The notes beneath the pieces were generated by a model. That model was not told where the DNA came from. It saw only the letters and a list, made by a program, of their open reading frames with translations, and searched no databases. Of a stretch of DNA of 64,000 nt, positions 1 to 8,857 are shown in pieces; within the stretch, counting starts at the first letter, position 1; each line of letters starts with the position of its first letter. The DNA comes from Thalassotalea euphylliae (GTDB lineage: Bacteria; Pseudomonadota; Gammaproteobacteria; Enterobacterales; Alteromonadaceae): the NCBI RefSeq assembly GCF_003390335.1, contig NZ_QUOU01000001.1:868001-932000 (forward strand), given 5' to 3'. The position numbers and the translations under genes were made by a program.

Positions 1-298
1 CCAGCTGATTAGAAGACAAGTTACGCGTGCCAGATTTTCTAATGGTAGATTTAAACTTAGCGACGTCTCTTTTTTGGTTTTGATAATCAACGTTATCAAA
101 GTTCTTTTTCATCTTAGCGAACTGTTCAACCAACGCGGCAAAGGTAAAGGTTGCTTCGTTTGATTTCAGTGCTTCTTTGATATTGTTTACTTGCACGGCT
201 AACGGACCGGAACTAGGAGCTATTTCGATAAAGTATTTAATCGCTCGCTTGAGTTCCGTGTTGGTGCGCTTGAGCGATTGTAAATCTGGACTACTCAT
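1..298 (-). CDS. Unknown protein, N-terminal part only
   Basis: An open minus-strand frame starts at the ATG at 298-296 and runs off the left edge of the window, so only the first 99 residues are visible. The visible part is rich in Lys and Gln, predicted mostly helical, and has no signal peptide or membrane segment. No domain signature is present in this fragment, and I do not recognise the family. The start is inside the window and the C-terminus is missing, so any catalytic domain would lie to the left. The downstream neighbour on the same strand direction is the DUF4202 gene, 173 bp upstream of this start. Confidence 0.6.
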   Translation of the reverse strand, partial: MSSPDLQSLKRTNTELKRAIKYFIEIAPSSGPLAVQVNNIKEALKSNEATFTFAALVEQFAKMKKNFDNVDYQNQKRDVAKFKSTIRKSGTRNLSSNQL

Positions 299-471
299 GG
301 CTTAAACGGTTATTTAATCCTAAAACAATGACTTCTTGTTGAGAACTTGGGGTTATTGGCGTAGCGATTGAAAAACATGCTAGTCGTTCCAACAATCGTT
401 CAAAACAGTATGAATAACAAAATGATATCAAATGGCGCGAATGAACTCAGTAAAAAATCACCGAATTGCGG

Positions 472-1059
472 CTAAAGTTCAGCCAAGGCGTGTTTTACCA
501 GTACCGCTAAGTGCTCTGGTAGCTCGGCTTTTAACGCGATCTGCTGCGCTGTTTCTGACATTTTTCGCCATGTTTTTTGCAAAATACTAATGATTTTTTC
601 GTCACTGTGTTTTGCTGCAAAAGGCGCGAAATAATAGCTCAAAAAGACGAGACATGCGACATCTTCTAAAATTTGGCTTTCTGGGTTCGATTTGAGTTTT
701 TCTTTGCGAATAATGCTAGCTGTGCGCTCGGCATCTGCTTGGTTATAACCATTGAGGCGCATTAACTCACTCGCTGTTTCGGCGTGCAGTTGACCAAGTG
801 ACTTACGCCATGTTAAATAGCCAGCTTTACCCTCAGGGTATTCACTGCGGGCAATCGCCCAACGTTTAACGTGCTGTGCTCGCACGGCAATTTGCAAATG
901 CTCGCTGCTGTTAGGCCAAAAAGCGTGAAGGCACTGTGACATGCGCTGACCATAAACAAGCTCTTTGGGTTGCTCTTTGCCGTCGACATTTTCAACGTTA
1001 GGATCTTGTTGATTGATCGCGTCAATAGCGTCGATAACTTGCTCAAGTGTTGAACTCAT
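472..1059 (-). CDS. DUF4202 family protein
   Basis: A 195-residue soluble protein. It matches the DUF4202 pattern: an IAVRAQHVKRWAI-type motif around residues 57-69, then a YP.GKAGYLTWR stretch, an LEDVACLVFLSYYF segment and a KTWRKMS motif near the C-terminus. Function of the family is not established; conserved His, Arg and Glu/Asp residues in a helical bundle are reminiscent of HD-like metal-binding folds, but that is inference. It is divergent from pyrG, with about 200 bp between the two starts that must contain both promoters. The SD-like GGAAAT precedes the ATG at 1059. Confidence in the family is high, in function low. Confidence 0.85.
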   Translation of the reverse strand: MSSTLEQVIDAIDAINQQDPNVENVDGKEQPKELVYGQRMSQCLHAFWPNSSEHLQIAVRAQHVKRWAIARSEYPEGKAGYLTWRKSLGQLHAETASELMRLNGYNQADAERTASIIRKEKLKSNPESQILEDVACLVFLSYYFAPFAAKHSDEKIISILQKTWRKMSETAQQIALKAELPEHLAVLVKHALAEL

Positions 1060-1152
1060 GGTGATATTTCCTTCTCATTAGGCACCATCATACTGAGTTT
1101 TTAGGCATTGCCAACACCCGCTTGGAAATGAGTAATTTTATTGCCTGCTCGC

Positions 1153-1181
1153 TTGTCGTTGCTAGGGGCTTTGGGTATAAT
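1153..1181 (+). promoter_or_regulatory. Sigma70-type promoter of pyrG
   Basis: TTGTCG (1153-1158), a 17-nt spacer and a perfect TATAAT (1176-1181), followed by a GC-rich discriminator (GCCGCCCCG). Such GC-rich discriminators are typical of promoters under stringent or nucleotide-level control; that regulation is inference. The transcript would begin about 80 nt before the pyrG ATG and contains a small hairpin, GTTTGG/CCAAAC, at 1226-1244. Confidence 0.7.
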
Positions 1182-1266
1182 GCCGCCCCGTCTTGCTATA
1201 CTTGAATCTTGCATCAAAGATCCGAGTTTGGCCAATTTCCAAACTTCCTTATTTTCTGGGTTAAAC

Positions 1267-2901
1267 ATGACTACAAGATATATTTTTGTAACGGGCGGTG
1301 TTGTGTCGTCGTTAGGTAAAGGAATTGCTGCAGCGTCTTTGGCTGCGATTCTGGAAGCGCGTGGTTTGAAGGTAACCATGTTGAAGCTTGACCCTTATAT
1401 TAATGTTGACCCGGGAACGATGAGCCCAATTCAGCACGGTGAAGTATTCGTGACTGAAGATGGCGCCGAAACAGATTTAGATTTAGGTCACTACGAGCGT
1501 TTTATTCGCACCAAAATGACCAAGCGCAACAACTTTACGACGGGTCGAATTTACCAAGATATTTTAGCGCGCGAGCGCAAAGGTGAATTCCTTGGTGCCA
1601 CCATTCAGGTTATTCCTCATATCACTAACGACATTAAACGCCGAGTGATTGAAGGGGCGGAAGGCTACGACGTCGCTATGGTTGAAATTGGCGGTACGGT
1701 GGGTGACATTGAGTCGCAACCTTTCCTTGAAGCGATTCGCCAGCTTGGCACTGAGCTTGGCCGTGAACGCGCGATGTTTATGCACTTAACTTTAGTGCCG
1801 TACTTAGCGGCTTCTGGTGAGATCAAAACTAAGCCAACGCAGCACTCGGTAAAAGAGCTACGTTCAATTGGTATTTTCCCTGATTTATTGGTTTGTCGTA
1901 GTGAAGACGTTATTCCTGCCAATGAGCGTGCCAAGATCGCGTTATTCTGTAATGTCGAAGAGCGTGCTGTTATCTCAATGCGTGATGTCGATAGCATCTA
2001 CAAAATCCCTGCATTACTTAAATCGCAAGGTGCTGATGAGTTGGTTTGTCAGCGCTTTGGCTTAGATGTGCCGGAAGCGGATTTGTCTGAGTGGGAACAA
2101 GTGCTTTATCAAGAAGCAAACCCTGTTGCTGAACTGACGATTGGGATGGTGGGTAAGTACATTGAATTAGCTGATGCCTACAAGTCGGTAAACGAAGCGC
2201 TTAAACACGCGGGTTTGAAAAACCAAGTGAAAGTGAAAATCGAATACATTGACTCGCAAGACTTGGAAGTTAAGGGTACTGAGTTACTCGAGCACTTAGA
2301 TGCGATTTTGGTACCGGGCGGCTTTGGTGAGCGCGGCGTTGAAGGTAAAATTCTTGCAGCACAATATGCACGTGAACACAAAGTACCTTACTTGGGTATT
2401 TGTTTAGGTATGCAAGTTGCCCTTATTGAGTTTGCCCGTAATGTTGCCGGTTTAGAAGGCGCCCATTCAACCGAATTCAATGCTGAAACGCCTCATCCTG
2501 TGGTTGGTTTGATCAGTGAATGGTTAGATGAAGACGGCCAAGTGGAAACGCGCAGCGAAGCGTCAGACTTAGGCGGTACCATGCGCTTGGGTTCACAACT
2601 GTGTCACTTAGTGAAAGGCACCAAGACCTGCGACGTATACGGTAGTGAAACCATTTATGAGAGACACCGCCACCGTTATGAGGTAAACAATAACTACCGC
2701 GAGCAATTAAGCGAAGCTGGCTTAGTGTTTTCGGGGCTATCGGCGGACAAGAAGTTGGTTGAGGTGATCGAAAACAAAGATCACCCATGGTTTATTGCGG
2801 GTCAGTTCCATCCGGAGTTTAATTCAACACCGCGCGATGGACACCCACTGTTTGAAGGTTTTATTGCGGCCGCATTTAACTTTCATAAGCAAGAAGCTTA
2901 A
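1267..2901 (+). CDS. pyrG: CTP synthase
   Basis: CTP synthase, 544 aa, converts UTP to CTP with ATP and glutamine-derived ammonia, the last step of pyrimidine nucleotide synthesis. The N-terminal amidoligase domain starts with YIFVTGGVVSSLGKG (P-loop-like), and the C-terminal class I glutamine amidotransferase domain carries the nucleophile Cys379 in LGICLGMQ and the H-P-E triad residues in QFHPEF. Length equals that of E. coli PyrG. The frame is open upstream to 1141, but the ATG at 1267 is chosen because it gives the canonical MTTRYIFVTGG start and the promoter at 1153-1181 overlaps the extension. It is followed by a strong terminator and then eno, the usual gammaproteobacterial order. Confidence 0.98.
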   Translation: MTTRYIFVTGGVVSSLGKGIAAASLAAILEARGLKVTMLKLDPYINVDPGTMSPIQHGEVFVTEDGAETDLDLGHYERFIRTKMTKRNNFTTGRIYQDILARERKGEFLGATIQVIPHITNDIKRRVIEGAEGYDVAMVEIGGTVGDIESQPFLEAIRQLGTELGRERAMFMHLTLVPYLAASGEIKTKPTQHSVKELRSIGIFPDLLVCRSEDVIPANERAKIALFCNVEERAVISMRDVDSIYKIPALLKSQGADELVCQRFGLDVPEADLSEWEQVLYQEANPVAELTIGMVGKYIELADAYKSVNEALKHAGLKNQVKVKIEYIDSQDLEVKGTELLEHLDAILVPGGFGERGVEGKILAAQYAREHKVPYLGICLGMQVALIEFARNVAGLEGAHSTEFNAETPHPVVGLISEWLDEDGQVETRSEASDLGGTMRLGSQLCHLVKGTKTCDVYGSETIYERHRHRYEVNNNYREQLSEAGLVFSGLSADKKLVEVIENKDHPWFIAGQFHPEFNSTPRDGHPLFEGFIAAAFNFHKQEA

Positions 2902-2906
2902 TGTCT

Positions 2907-2936
2907 AAAAAAACCGTAGCCTAGCTACGGTTTTTT
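2907..2936 (+). terminator. Rho-independent terminator after pyrG
   Basis: Stem CCGTAGC (2914-2920) with GCTACGG (2924-2930), loop CTA, preceded by seven A and followed by six T. It begins 6 nt after the pyrG stop, so pyrG and eno are probably separate transcription units. Confidence 0.9.
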
Positions 2937-3018
2937 GTTTAAAACTTTTGCCAAAATATTATTTCAACAAACAATTATTAGCTAAAACAAGCTCGGATAG
3001 AGCTGTAGAGGAATAAAA

Positions 3019-4317
3019 ATGTCAAACATTGCTAAAATCATCGCACGCGAGGTAATGGACTCTCGCGGTAACCCAACTGTTGAGGCCGACGTTTATCTAG
3101 AGTCTGGCGTTTGGGGACGCGCTTGTGCACCATCTGGCGCATCAACAGGCTCTCGTGAAGCACTTGAATTACGAGATGGTGATAAGTCACGTTACTTAGG
3201 TAAAGGTGTACTTAACGCTGTAGCAGCAGTGAATGACAAGATCGCCCCAGCATTGGTGGGTCAGTCGGCGCTAGAACAAGCGAAAGTGGACCAGATTATG
3301 ATTGATTTGGACGGTACCGAAAACAAAGAAAACTTCGGCGCAAACGCTATTTTAGCGGTGTCGTTGGCGACGGCAAAAGCAGCCGCAATGGCAAAAGGTA
3401 TGCAATTGTTTGAACACATTGCGGACTTAAACGGCACACCGGGTCAATACTCGTTACCACTACCGATGATGAACATCCTTAACGGTGGTGAGCACGCTGA
3501 TAATAACGTGGATATTCAAGAGTTCATGATCCAGCCTGTCGGTGCAGCTAACTTCAAAGAAGCGTTGCGTATGGGCGCTGAAATATTCCACGCGTTGAAA
3601 AAAGTATTAGCTGCCAAAGGCATGAATACCGCCGTTGGTGATGAAGGTGGGTTTGCCCCTAACCTAGAGTCTAACGCTGATGCTTTAGCGGTAATTAAAG
3701 AAGCGACAGCGGCGGCGGGTTACGAATTAGGTAAAGACATCACCTTAGCGCTAGATTGTGCGGCTTCTGAGTTCTACAACAAAGACGAAGGCATTTACGA
3801 CTTAACGGGCGAAGGTAAGCAATACACAGCCAACGAATTTTCTGACTTCTTAGCTGCCTTGTGTGCTGAGTACCCAATTGTTTCGATTGAAGATGGCTTA
3901 GATGAGTCTGATTGGGATGGCTTTAAATACCAAACAGATTTACTCGGTGATAAAGTGCAAATCGTTGGTGATGATTTATTCGTGACCAACACTAAGATTT
4001 TAGCGCGTGGTATTGAGCAAGGTATTGGTAACTCTATCTTGATCAAATTTAACCAAATCGGCTCGTTAACGGAAACTTTAGCGGCGATCAAAATGGCGAA
4101 AGACGCAGGCTTTACAGCCGTGATTTCACATCGCTCTGGTGAAACGGAAGATGCGACTATTGCAGACCTTGCAGTTGGTACTGCCGCAGGTCAAATTAAA
4201 ACAGGTTCACTGTGTCGCTCAGACCGTGTTGCTAAGTACAACCAGTTACTTCGCATTGAAGAATTCTTAGGTGAAAAAGCAGTATTTAACGGTTTATCTG
4301 AAGTGAAAGGGCAATAA
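3019..4317 (+). CDS. eno: Enolase
   Basis: Enolase, 432 aa, interconverts 2-phosphoglycerate and phosphoenolpyruvate in glycolysis/gluconeogenesis; in Gammaproteobacteria it can also be part of the RNA degradosome. Visible signatures are the SGASTG loop near residue 40, the NGGEHADNNVDIQEFMI segment, the VGDEGGFAPN loop, metal ligands in LDCAASEFY, SIEDGLDE and GDDLFVTN, the catalytic lysine in ILIKFNQIG, and SHRSGETED. Length is standard. A good SD (AGAGGA) lies 6 nt before the ATG. It follows the pyrG terminator and is closed by its own terminator at 4377-4407. Confidence 0.98.
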   Translation: MSNIAKIIAREVMDSRGNPTVEADVYLESGVWGRACAPSGASTGSREALELRDGDKSRYLGKGVLNAVAAVNDKIAPALVGQSALEQAKVDQIMIDLDGTENKENFGANAILAVSLATAKAAAMAKGMQLFEHIADLNGTPGQYSLPLPMMNILNGGEHADNNVDIQEFMIQPVGAANFKEALRMGAEIFHALKKVLAAKGMNTAVGDEGGFAPNLESNADALAVIKEATAAAGYELGKDITLALDCAASEFYNKDEGIYDLTGEGKQYTANEFSDFLAALCAEYPIVSIEDGLDESDWDGFKYQTDLLGDKVQIVGDDLFVTNTKILARGIEQGIGNSILIKFNQIGSLTETLAAIKMAKDAGFTAVISHRSGETEDATIADLAVGTAAGQIKTGSLCRSDRVAKYNQLLRIEEFLGEKAVFNGLSEVKGQ

Positions 4318-4376
4318 TCAGCTCATCGTTGGATAACGCCCCGATAACCGCTGAATCATAAGTGGTTACTGAGTCG

Positions 4377-4407
4377 AAAAACGCTGCTTTGAAGTAGCGT
4401 TTTTTTT
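4377..4407 (+). terminator. Rho-independent terminator after eno
   Basis: Hairpin ACGCTGCTT (4381-4389) with AAGTAGCGT (4392-4400), one G-T pair, preceded by four A and followed by eight T. Confidence 0.85.
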
Positions 4408-4465
4408 ATGGTGAAGTGTACAGGTAAATTTAACTGAATTTACTTAAACGCTTTTATCTAAAGGT

Positions 4466-5866
4466 TTAATTTATCGCGACTTCGATTTTGTCTTTACCCG
4501 CTTCCTTGGCGAAATACAGTGCTCTATCGGCACTGCCAAACCAAGTTTCTTGGGTGTCTTTACTGCCAAGTTGCGCAATGCCGATACTGCATGTGATGGG
4601 GCTGGGCATTGAGCGGCTCTCTTTCGCTAACTGCTGGCGAATCCGATTCGCTAAACTTAGACCTTCGTTCAAATTAGTTTCAGGGCAAATAATCACAAAC
4701 TCTTCCCCACCCCAGCGAGCGGTATAGTCGGTTTCTCGGGCGCAGCTGCGAATGGTATTGGCTAGCGTGACCAGTACTTCGTCACCTACTTGGTGGCCAT
4801 AGGTATCGTTAAACACCTTAAAGTTGTCGACATTACATAATATCAAGCAACATTCAGACTGGTAGCGTTTTTTGCGATTAATACATTCGACCACTTTTTC
4901 CGTCAGATAACCGCGATTGTGTAGTTGGGTCAAGTGATCAGTTACCGCGAGCTGTTCTAACTGTTTATTTTTATTTTCTAAGACCGCATGTAAACACTCA
5001 AGCGCGGCGTTCTTATTCGCCAACGCCTGTTTTTGTTGCAGCGAATAATAGTACCTAAGCCCCATCATCATCGAGAGTAGGGCGCCAATGGCACCAATTT
5101 GCCAGGCTAAGGTGTAGTTAATTTGCGAAATCACTTTTACTGGCTCTAGCAGGCTAAACGCGTGGCGGTGATCTTCTTCACTGAGTTTTAATATGGCTTG
5201 ATTGATACGCGGCATAATGTCGCGGTGTTCGTGCCTGACGCCGATGCGCAGTTGATCTTTGAGGTCAGCTAAACCAATGATACGAATATTGGCTAAGTTG
5301 TGCTGGTGAATCAGAAAGTTCGCGCCGTAATAGGAGCTGACAAATAAATCTATCTCTTTGTTGTTTACCTTTTTTAGACCTTCGAGTTCGCTGTTTACCG
5401 AAACTTGCGCCACGTTTGGATAAAATTTGTTAAGGTAGCTTTCCAATCGATAGCTTTTGACCACGCCAATTCGCTCATTGGTCACTTGTGCCAAGCCGCC
5501 AATAAGCTTTTGCTGGTAATGAGCAAAGATCACATTGGGTCCTTGAAAGTAGGGCACGGAGAAGGTTAAGTACTCAGCGCGACTATCTGAAAAATTAAGC
5601 AGCGGGGTAATATCACACTCGCCAGCGGCTAAGGCATCCATGGTCTCTTGCCAATTCACTGTGGGTTTTAGCGCTATTTGCAGCCCTGCTAGTTTTGCAA
5701 TCTTTTCAAAATAAAATGCCGATATCCCCGCGTGTTGACCTTCCTCTAGGTACTCGTAAGGCGCCCAATTGGGGTCAACGCAGTAGTTTAGCGTTTTGGC
5801 GTGAGACACAGCTGAGCCAAGCAGTAGCAGGCAGCTAATGATCAGTTTGCGGATAAAATGTGGCAA
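4466..5866 (-). CDS. Periplasmic solute-binding sensor diguanylate cyclase
   Basis: A 466-residue sensor enzyme predicted to make cyclic di-GMP. Order: signal sequence (residues 1-23), SBP_bac_3-type solute-binding domain in the periplasm (about 25-240), one transmembrane helix (about 248-268), a short coiled coil, then a GGDEF domain with active site GGEEF at 386-390. The product-inhibition site RETD stands five residues before it, so the enzyme is probably both active and feedback-inhibited. The start codon is TTG, chosen because AAGGA lies 8 nt before it. Only about 30 bp upstream of the start lies the edge of a nested mobile element, so its native promoter may have been displaced. The ligand is unknown; SBP_bac_3 domains usually bind amino acids. 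Confidence 0.9.
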   Translation of the reverse strand: MPHFIRKLIISCLLLLGSAVSHAKTLNYCVDPNWAPYEYLEEGQHAGISAFYFEKIAKLAGLQIALKPTVNWQETMDALAAGECDITPLLNFSDSRAEYLTFSVPYFQGPNVIFAHYQQKLIGGLAQVTNERIGVVKSYRLESYLNKFYPNVAQVSVNSELEGLKKVNNKEIDLFVSSYYGANFLIHQHNLANIRIIGLADLKDQLRIGVRHEHRDIMPRINQAILKLSEEDHRHAFSLLEPVKVISQINYTLAWQIGAIGALLSMMMGLRYYYSLQQKQALANKNAALECLHAVLENKNKQLEQLAVTDHLTQLHNRGYLTEKVVECINRKKRYQSECCLILCNVDNFKVFNDTYGHQVGDEVLVTLANTIRSCARETDYTARWGGEEFVIICPETNLNEGLSLANRIRQQLAKESRSMPSPITCSIGIAQLGSKDTQETWFGSADRALYFAKEAGKDKIEVAIN

Positions 5867-6032
5867 GTGTGACGTCCTTAACTGTTGATAGTTAATACCA
5901 ATTGAATTAATTAATTGATCAATTCAGAGCGCTGTCAGCGGTGGGAGAACAAGCCAAATTTTTGTTGATATAGTCGTTCTACATCCCATCAATTTGGCGA
6001 AGTTATCGCGACGCTGACACGCTCCCAAAGGG

Positions 6033-7310
6033 CTGAGGAATCCCCAAAAAGTGACAGGCATAACAATTTGTGATCTTATTGAATCGCCAAACACAATAAG
6101 GACAACTGTTATGCCTGTAAAATCACTATGCCACAACTACTTTAAAAATACGCTATCTTCCTTCAATCGCGCACGCATGAAAACCTTAATGCTCAGTGCC
6201 GATGCGTTAATTGACTCGAATCGGTTAACTCTCACTGATATAGGTCGACACCTCGAAGGAAAAGCGTTCAGTAAAAACAAAATTAAACGAATCGACAGAT
6301 TTTTAAACAATGACCACTTACAACGAGAGCTTATTGACATTTACCGTGCGCTTGCCAAGCCCGTTATAAGCCAATTGCCATACCTAGTCATTGCTGTCGA
6401 CTGGAGTGGGTGCTGTGGCTCAAATTATCATTTGTTACGCGCTAGTTTATTGGTCGATGGTCGCTCAATGACGCTCTACAACATGGTTGTTGAAGAAAAG
6501 GATAAGGAAACCCGTACCACTCATCAATTGTTTCTCTCACGATTAAGTCACATATTGGCGGGGCATGCGAAAGTGTATATCACATCTGACGGCGGCTTTT
6601 TAACACCTTGGTATGCCGAAGTACTTGCCCACGGATGGGATTTTATTGGTCGACTGCGAGGTACAATGAAGTGCCAATTGAAACAGCAGCCAACGCAATG
6701 GCAAACCTTAGCGCAGTTAAGAAAGGACGCCAGTTGTACACCTAAAAATTTAGGGAGCGCAAGGTTAACGCAACACAGCAAAACGGGGTGCCAAGCGAGC
6801 CTGCACCTTTATCAAGGTGAGCACAGAGGCCGACGCGGGAAAAGCCGCTTTACTAAGGATGATAAAATGTACCGCAACCTTGCTCATGAACCTTGGCTCA
6901 TCGCGACATCTGATGCCGAGCTAACAAGTCGCGAAGTAATCAATTTGTACGCTAAACGTATGCAAATAGAGCAAAACTTTAGAGATGACAAAAGTGAGCA
7001 GTATGGTTTTTCTTGGCGGTTTAGTCGAACGATGGGCATTAAACGGATGAGCATACTGTGCCTTATCGCTTGTGTAGCAAGCTTGGTACTCTGGCTTATT
7101 GGCTTTGAAGCAGAAAGAAGAAAATGGCACTTTAGGTTCCAAGCAAATACCGTGAGAAAGCGGCGCGTGCTTTCATTTCTGTCACTCGCCAAAAATATTG
7201 TCAAACAATGCCCTCACCAGTTAACAAAGAGGTTTATCAAAAGGAGTTGGTTAAATTTCATTAACGACTACAACAAGATAATCATTGTATGATAAATGGG
7301 GATCCCTCAG
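6033..7310 (+). mobile_element. IS4-family (IS10-like) insertion sequence, complete
   Basis: A 1278-bp element. The ends are CTGAGGAATCCCCA at 6033 and its inverted copy TGGGGATCCCTCAG ending at 7310, matching the CTGA...ATCCCC ends of IS10. Both sides are flanked by the same 9-bp sequence CCCAAAGGG (6024-6032 and 7311-7319), the length of target duplication expected for IS10. One intact transposase gene fills it. The perfect duplication and intact gene point to a recent insertion. Confidence 0.95.
6111..7292 (+). CDS. IS4-family DDE transposase (IS10 group)
   Basis: Transposase of 393 residues, catalysing cut-and-paste movement of the surrounding IS. It aligns along its length with IS10 transposase from memory: TLMLSADAL near the N-terminus, the catalytic Asp97 in AVDWSG, Asp160 in TSDGGF, and Glu287 in the Y-x2-R-x3-E-x6-K signature of the IS4 family (YAKRMQIEQNFRDDK). 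The C-terminal FQANTVRKRRVLS block is also IS10-like. The ATG at 6111 is chosen because it follows AAGGACAACTGTT and matches the family length; the frame is open further upstream to 6051, but that would run close to the IS end. No frameshift or stop is seen, so it should be functional. Confidence 0.95.
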   Translation: MPVKSLCHNYFKNTLSSFNRARMKTLMLSADALIDSNRLTLTDIGRHLEGKAFSKNKIKRIDRFLNNDHLQRELIDIYRALAKPVISQLPYLVIAVDWSGCCGSNYHLLRASLLVDGRSMTLYNMVVEEKDKETRTTHQLFLSRLSHILAGHAKVYITSDGGFLTPWYAEVLAHGWDFIGRLRGTMKCQLKQQPTQWQTLAQLRKDASCTPKNLGSARLTQHSKTGCQASLHLYQGEHRGRRGKSRFTKDDKMYRNLAHEPWLIATSDAELTSREVINLYAKRMQIEQNFRDDKSEQYGFSWRFSRTMGIKRMSILCLIACVASLVLWLIGFEAERRKWHFRFQANTVRKRRVLSFLSLAKNIVKQCPHQLTKRFIKRSWLNFINDYNKIIIV

Positions 7311-7622
7311 CCCAAAGGGCGAGTTTAAAAGGCTCATATGCGGCGTTATTGATTTTGCTTTCCATGCAAAAAAGGGGAACGACCATGCTCTGCAATCAAT
7401 GCTTTGCCTCTAAGCCTTTTAATTCTCGCTGAATGATTAAGTATTTATTTCAATTGGTATAATACCGCTACGCACACACTGTGTGCTTGTTACAGTCTGC
7501 TCACTTTCAAGCTTTCCATTACCGTCTTTATTTAAATTAATGTGAATAACACAACAATGCAAATTTGGTAATAACAACCCAGGTAACTCATCACATCGCT
7601 TCCTAGGTAGTGGCCTGGCAAC

Positions 7623-8327
7623 TCACAATGTGCCTGCTAAAAACTGCGCTCTGGTTTCAGCAGGGAACTTTTCTATGGCATAACGCAACATAGTGCGAGG
7701 CATCGCTTTGTAATGTTGCTTTAAAAACTGATATTCAACATCGTGATCTTTTTTGCCGACTTCTCTTAGCATCCAACCTACCGCTTTGTGAATCAGATCA
7801 TGGTGATCAGCCAGTAGCGTTTTACTGAGTGCTAGGGTATCAGTGAAGTCGCCGCATTTGATAAAGTAGTAAGTCGTGATGATGGCAATTCGGCGGTGCC
7901 ATAAATTACGGGATTGCACTAAGTGATAAAGCAGCTGCCGGTCCTTATCAAATAAGTGACCACCAAGGATAGGGTGGGCTGAGCTATCCACCAGATCCCA
8001 GTTGTTTACTTGGTCCAAGTTTTCCATGTAGCAGTCGAAAATTGCTTGCTGCTCAGATGAGTGTTTGCGTTTAAATCGAGTGACCAGCATCAGCAAGGCA
8101 CATAGCCGAACTTCGTGATACTCATTATGCAAAAGTGTGCTGATCTCAGGTAGTGGCAGTGACTTGTACTGTTTTACCACTGCTCTAACCTGCGGAACGC
8201 GAATGCCGAGGAACTTATCACCTTCGCCATATTGGCCTTTGCCCGTTTTAAAAAAGCGCGCAGAATGCTCAGCAATTGCTGGATTACTTAACTCTTGTAA
8301 ACTGGCCAGTACTTGATCCGTCGTCAT
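7623..8327 (-). CDS. DNA alkylation repair protein (AlkD-like)
   Basis: A 234-residue soluble helical protein of the DNA alkylation repair family (AlkC/AlkD-type HEAT-like repeats), whose members excise N3/N7-alkylated purines. Supporting segments are FLGIRVPQVR near residue 42, the HEVRLCALLML stretch, NNWDLVDSSAHPILG around residue 108 (the W-D-x-V-D pattern typical of AlkD), and KAVGWMLREVGKKD near residue 182. Length is normal for the family. It stands alone, convergent with the IS region, and is followed upstream by a VOC protein on the same strand. Substrate range cannot be told from sequence. Confidence 0.85.
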   Translation of the reverse strand: MTTDQVLASLQELSNPAIAEHSARFFKTGKGQYGEGDKFLGIRVPQVRAVVKQYKSLPLPEISTLLHNEYHEVRLCALLMLVTRFKRKHSSEQQAIFDCYMENLDQVNNWDLVDSSAHPILGGHLFDKDRQLLYHLVQSRNLWHRRIAIITTYYFIKCGDFTDTLALSKTLLADHHDLIHKAVGWMLREVGKKDHDVEYQFLKQHYKAMPRTMLRYAIEKFPAETRAQFLAGTL

Positions 8328-8431
8328 AGTTACTTGAATGATTAAGGTGAGTGGGAGTCACTGGCAAAATTAGTATCTTGCCTTGCCTTATCCTGTGCTC
8401 ACGCGTTAAACGAATGCTAGTGTATAAAACA

Positions 8432-8857
8432 TTAGCGCTGCGAGTTAGCAGCACTGGTTAGCTCTACTCGCCACGGTGGGTTTTTACGGTTATCACCAGC
8501 CCAATAGAGTTTAATTTTGTTGTCACTCGGGTCGTGCAGTATGGCTTCTCGCCACAAATAACGTTGATCTGTCGGTAATTGCTCAAACTCAAATCCTTGG
8601 GCGACTAAGGTAGTTACTTTGCTGTCTAGATCCGCGCATTCAAAGTAGATAACACTTGCGTTGCGGGGACTTTTTTCGCCTTTTTTGCGTTCTTCAATTT
8701 CTTCACTCAGTGACAGTGAGAAAGTGGCATCGCCCTCAGGGCATTCAAATCGAGCATAATGATCAGTATCGACAATTTGGGTAAAGCCCATCGCACGGTA
8801 AAATTCAGTAGAGGCCGGCATGTCGTAAGCGGGTATGGTGATTTGATTAAGATTCAC
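8432..8857 (-). CDS. VOC family protein (glyoxalase fold)
   Basis: A 141-residue protein of the vicinal oxygen chelate superfamily. It shows the usual beta-alpha-beta pattern: an ITIPAYDMPASTEFYRAMGFTQI start, a YFECADLDSKVTTLVAQGFEF helix, and a C-terminal AILHDPSDNKIKLYWAG strand with DP.DN.I.L. The start codon is GTG. No partner enzyme is nearby, and the family covers glyoxalases, dioxygenases and resistance proteins, so the substrate is unknown. It does not carry obvious fusion or truncation. It shares orientation with the genes on either side but the spacing of over 100 bp argues against a tight operon. Confidence 0.75.
   Translation of the reverse strand: MNLNQITIPAYDMPASTEFYRAMGFTQIVDTDHYARFECPEGDATFSLSLSEEIEERKKGEKSPRNASVIYFECADLDSKVTTLVAQGFEFEQLPTDQRYLWREAILHDPSDNKIKLYWAGDNRKNPPWRVELTSAANSQR

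Larger units (their letters stand above)
5897..7458. mobile_element. MITE-like element (~275 bp) interrupted by an IS
   Basis: The two edges are inverted copies. The left edge begins ACCAATTGAA at 5897 and the right edge ends TTCAATTGGT at 7458; similarity extends about 35 bp inward (ATCA.TTCAG) with mismatches, and both ends are flanked by TA. Removing the inner IS and one target copy leaves about 275 bp with no ORF, so this is a non-autonomous element. It carries the motif ATAGTCGTTCTA at 5970-5981, also found in the MITE at 56485. The exact target duplication is uncertain (TA is consistent). Confidence 0.65.

Noticed and set aside
1141..1266. N-terminal extension of the pyrG frame
   Set aside because: The promoter and its -10 lie inside it, and the canonical PyrG start is at 1267.
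1564..1997. Minus-strand frames inside pyrG, and similar frames opposite other genes
   Set aside because: They mirror conserved genes and have no SD or family of their own.
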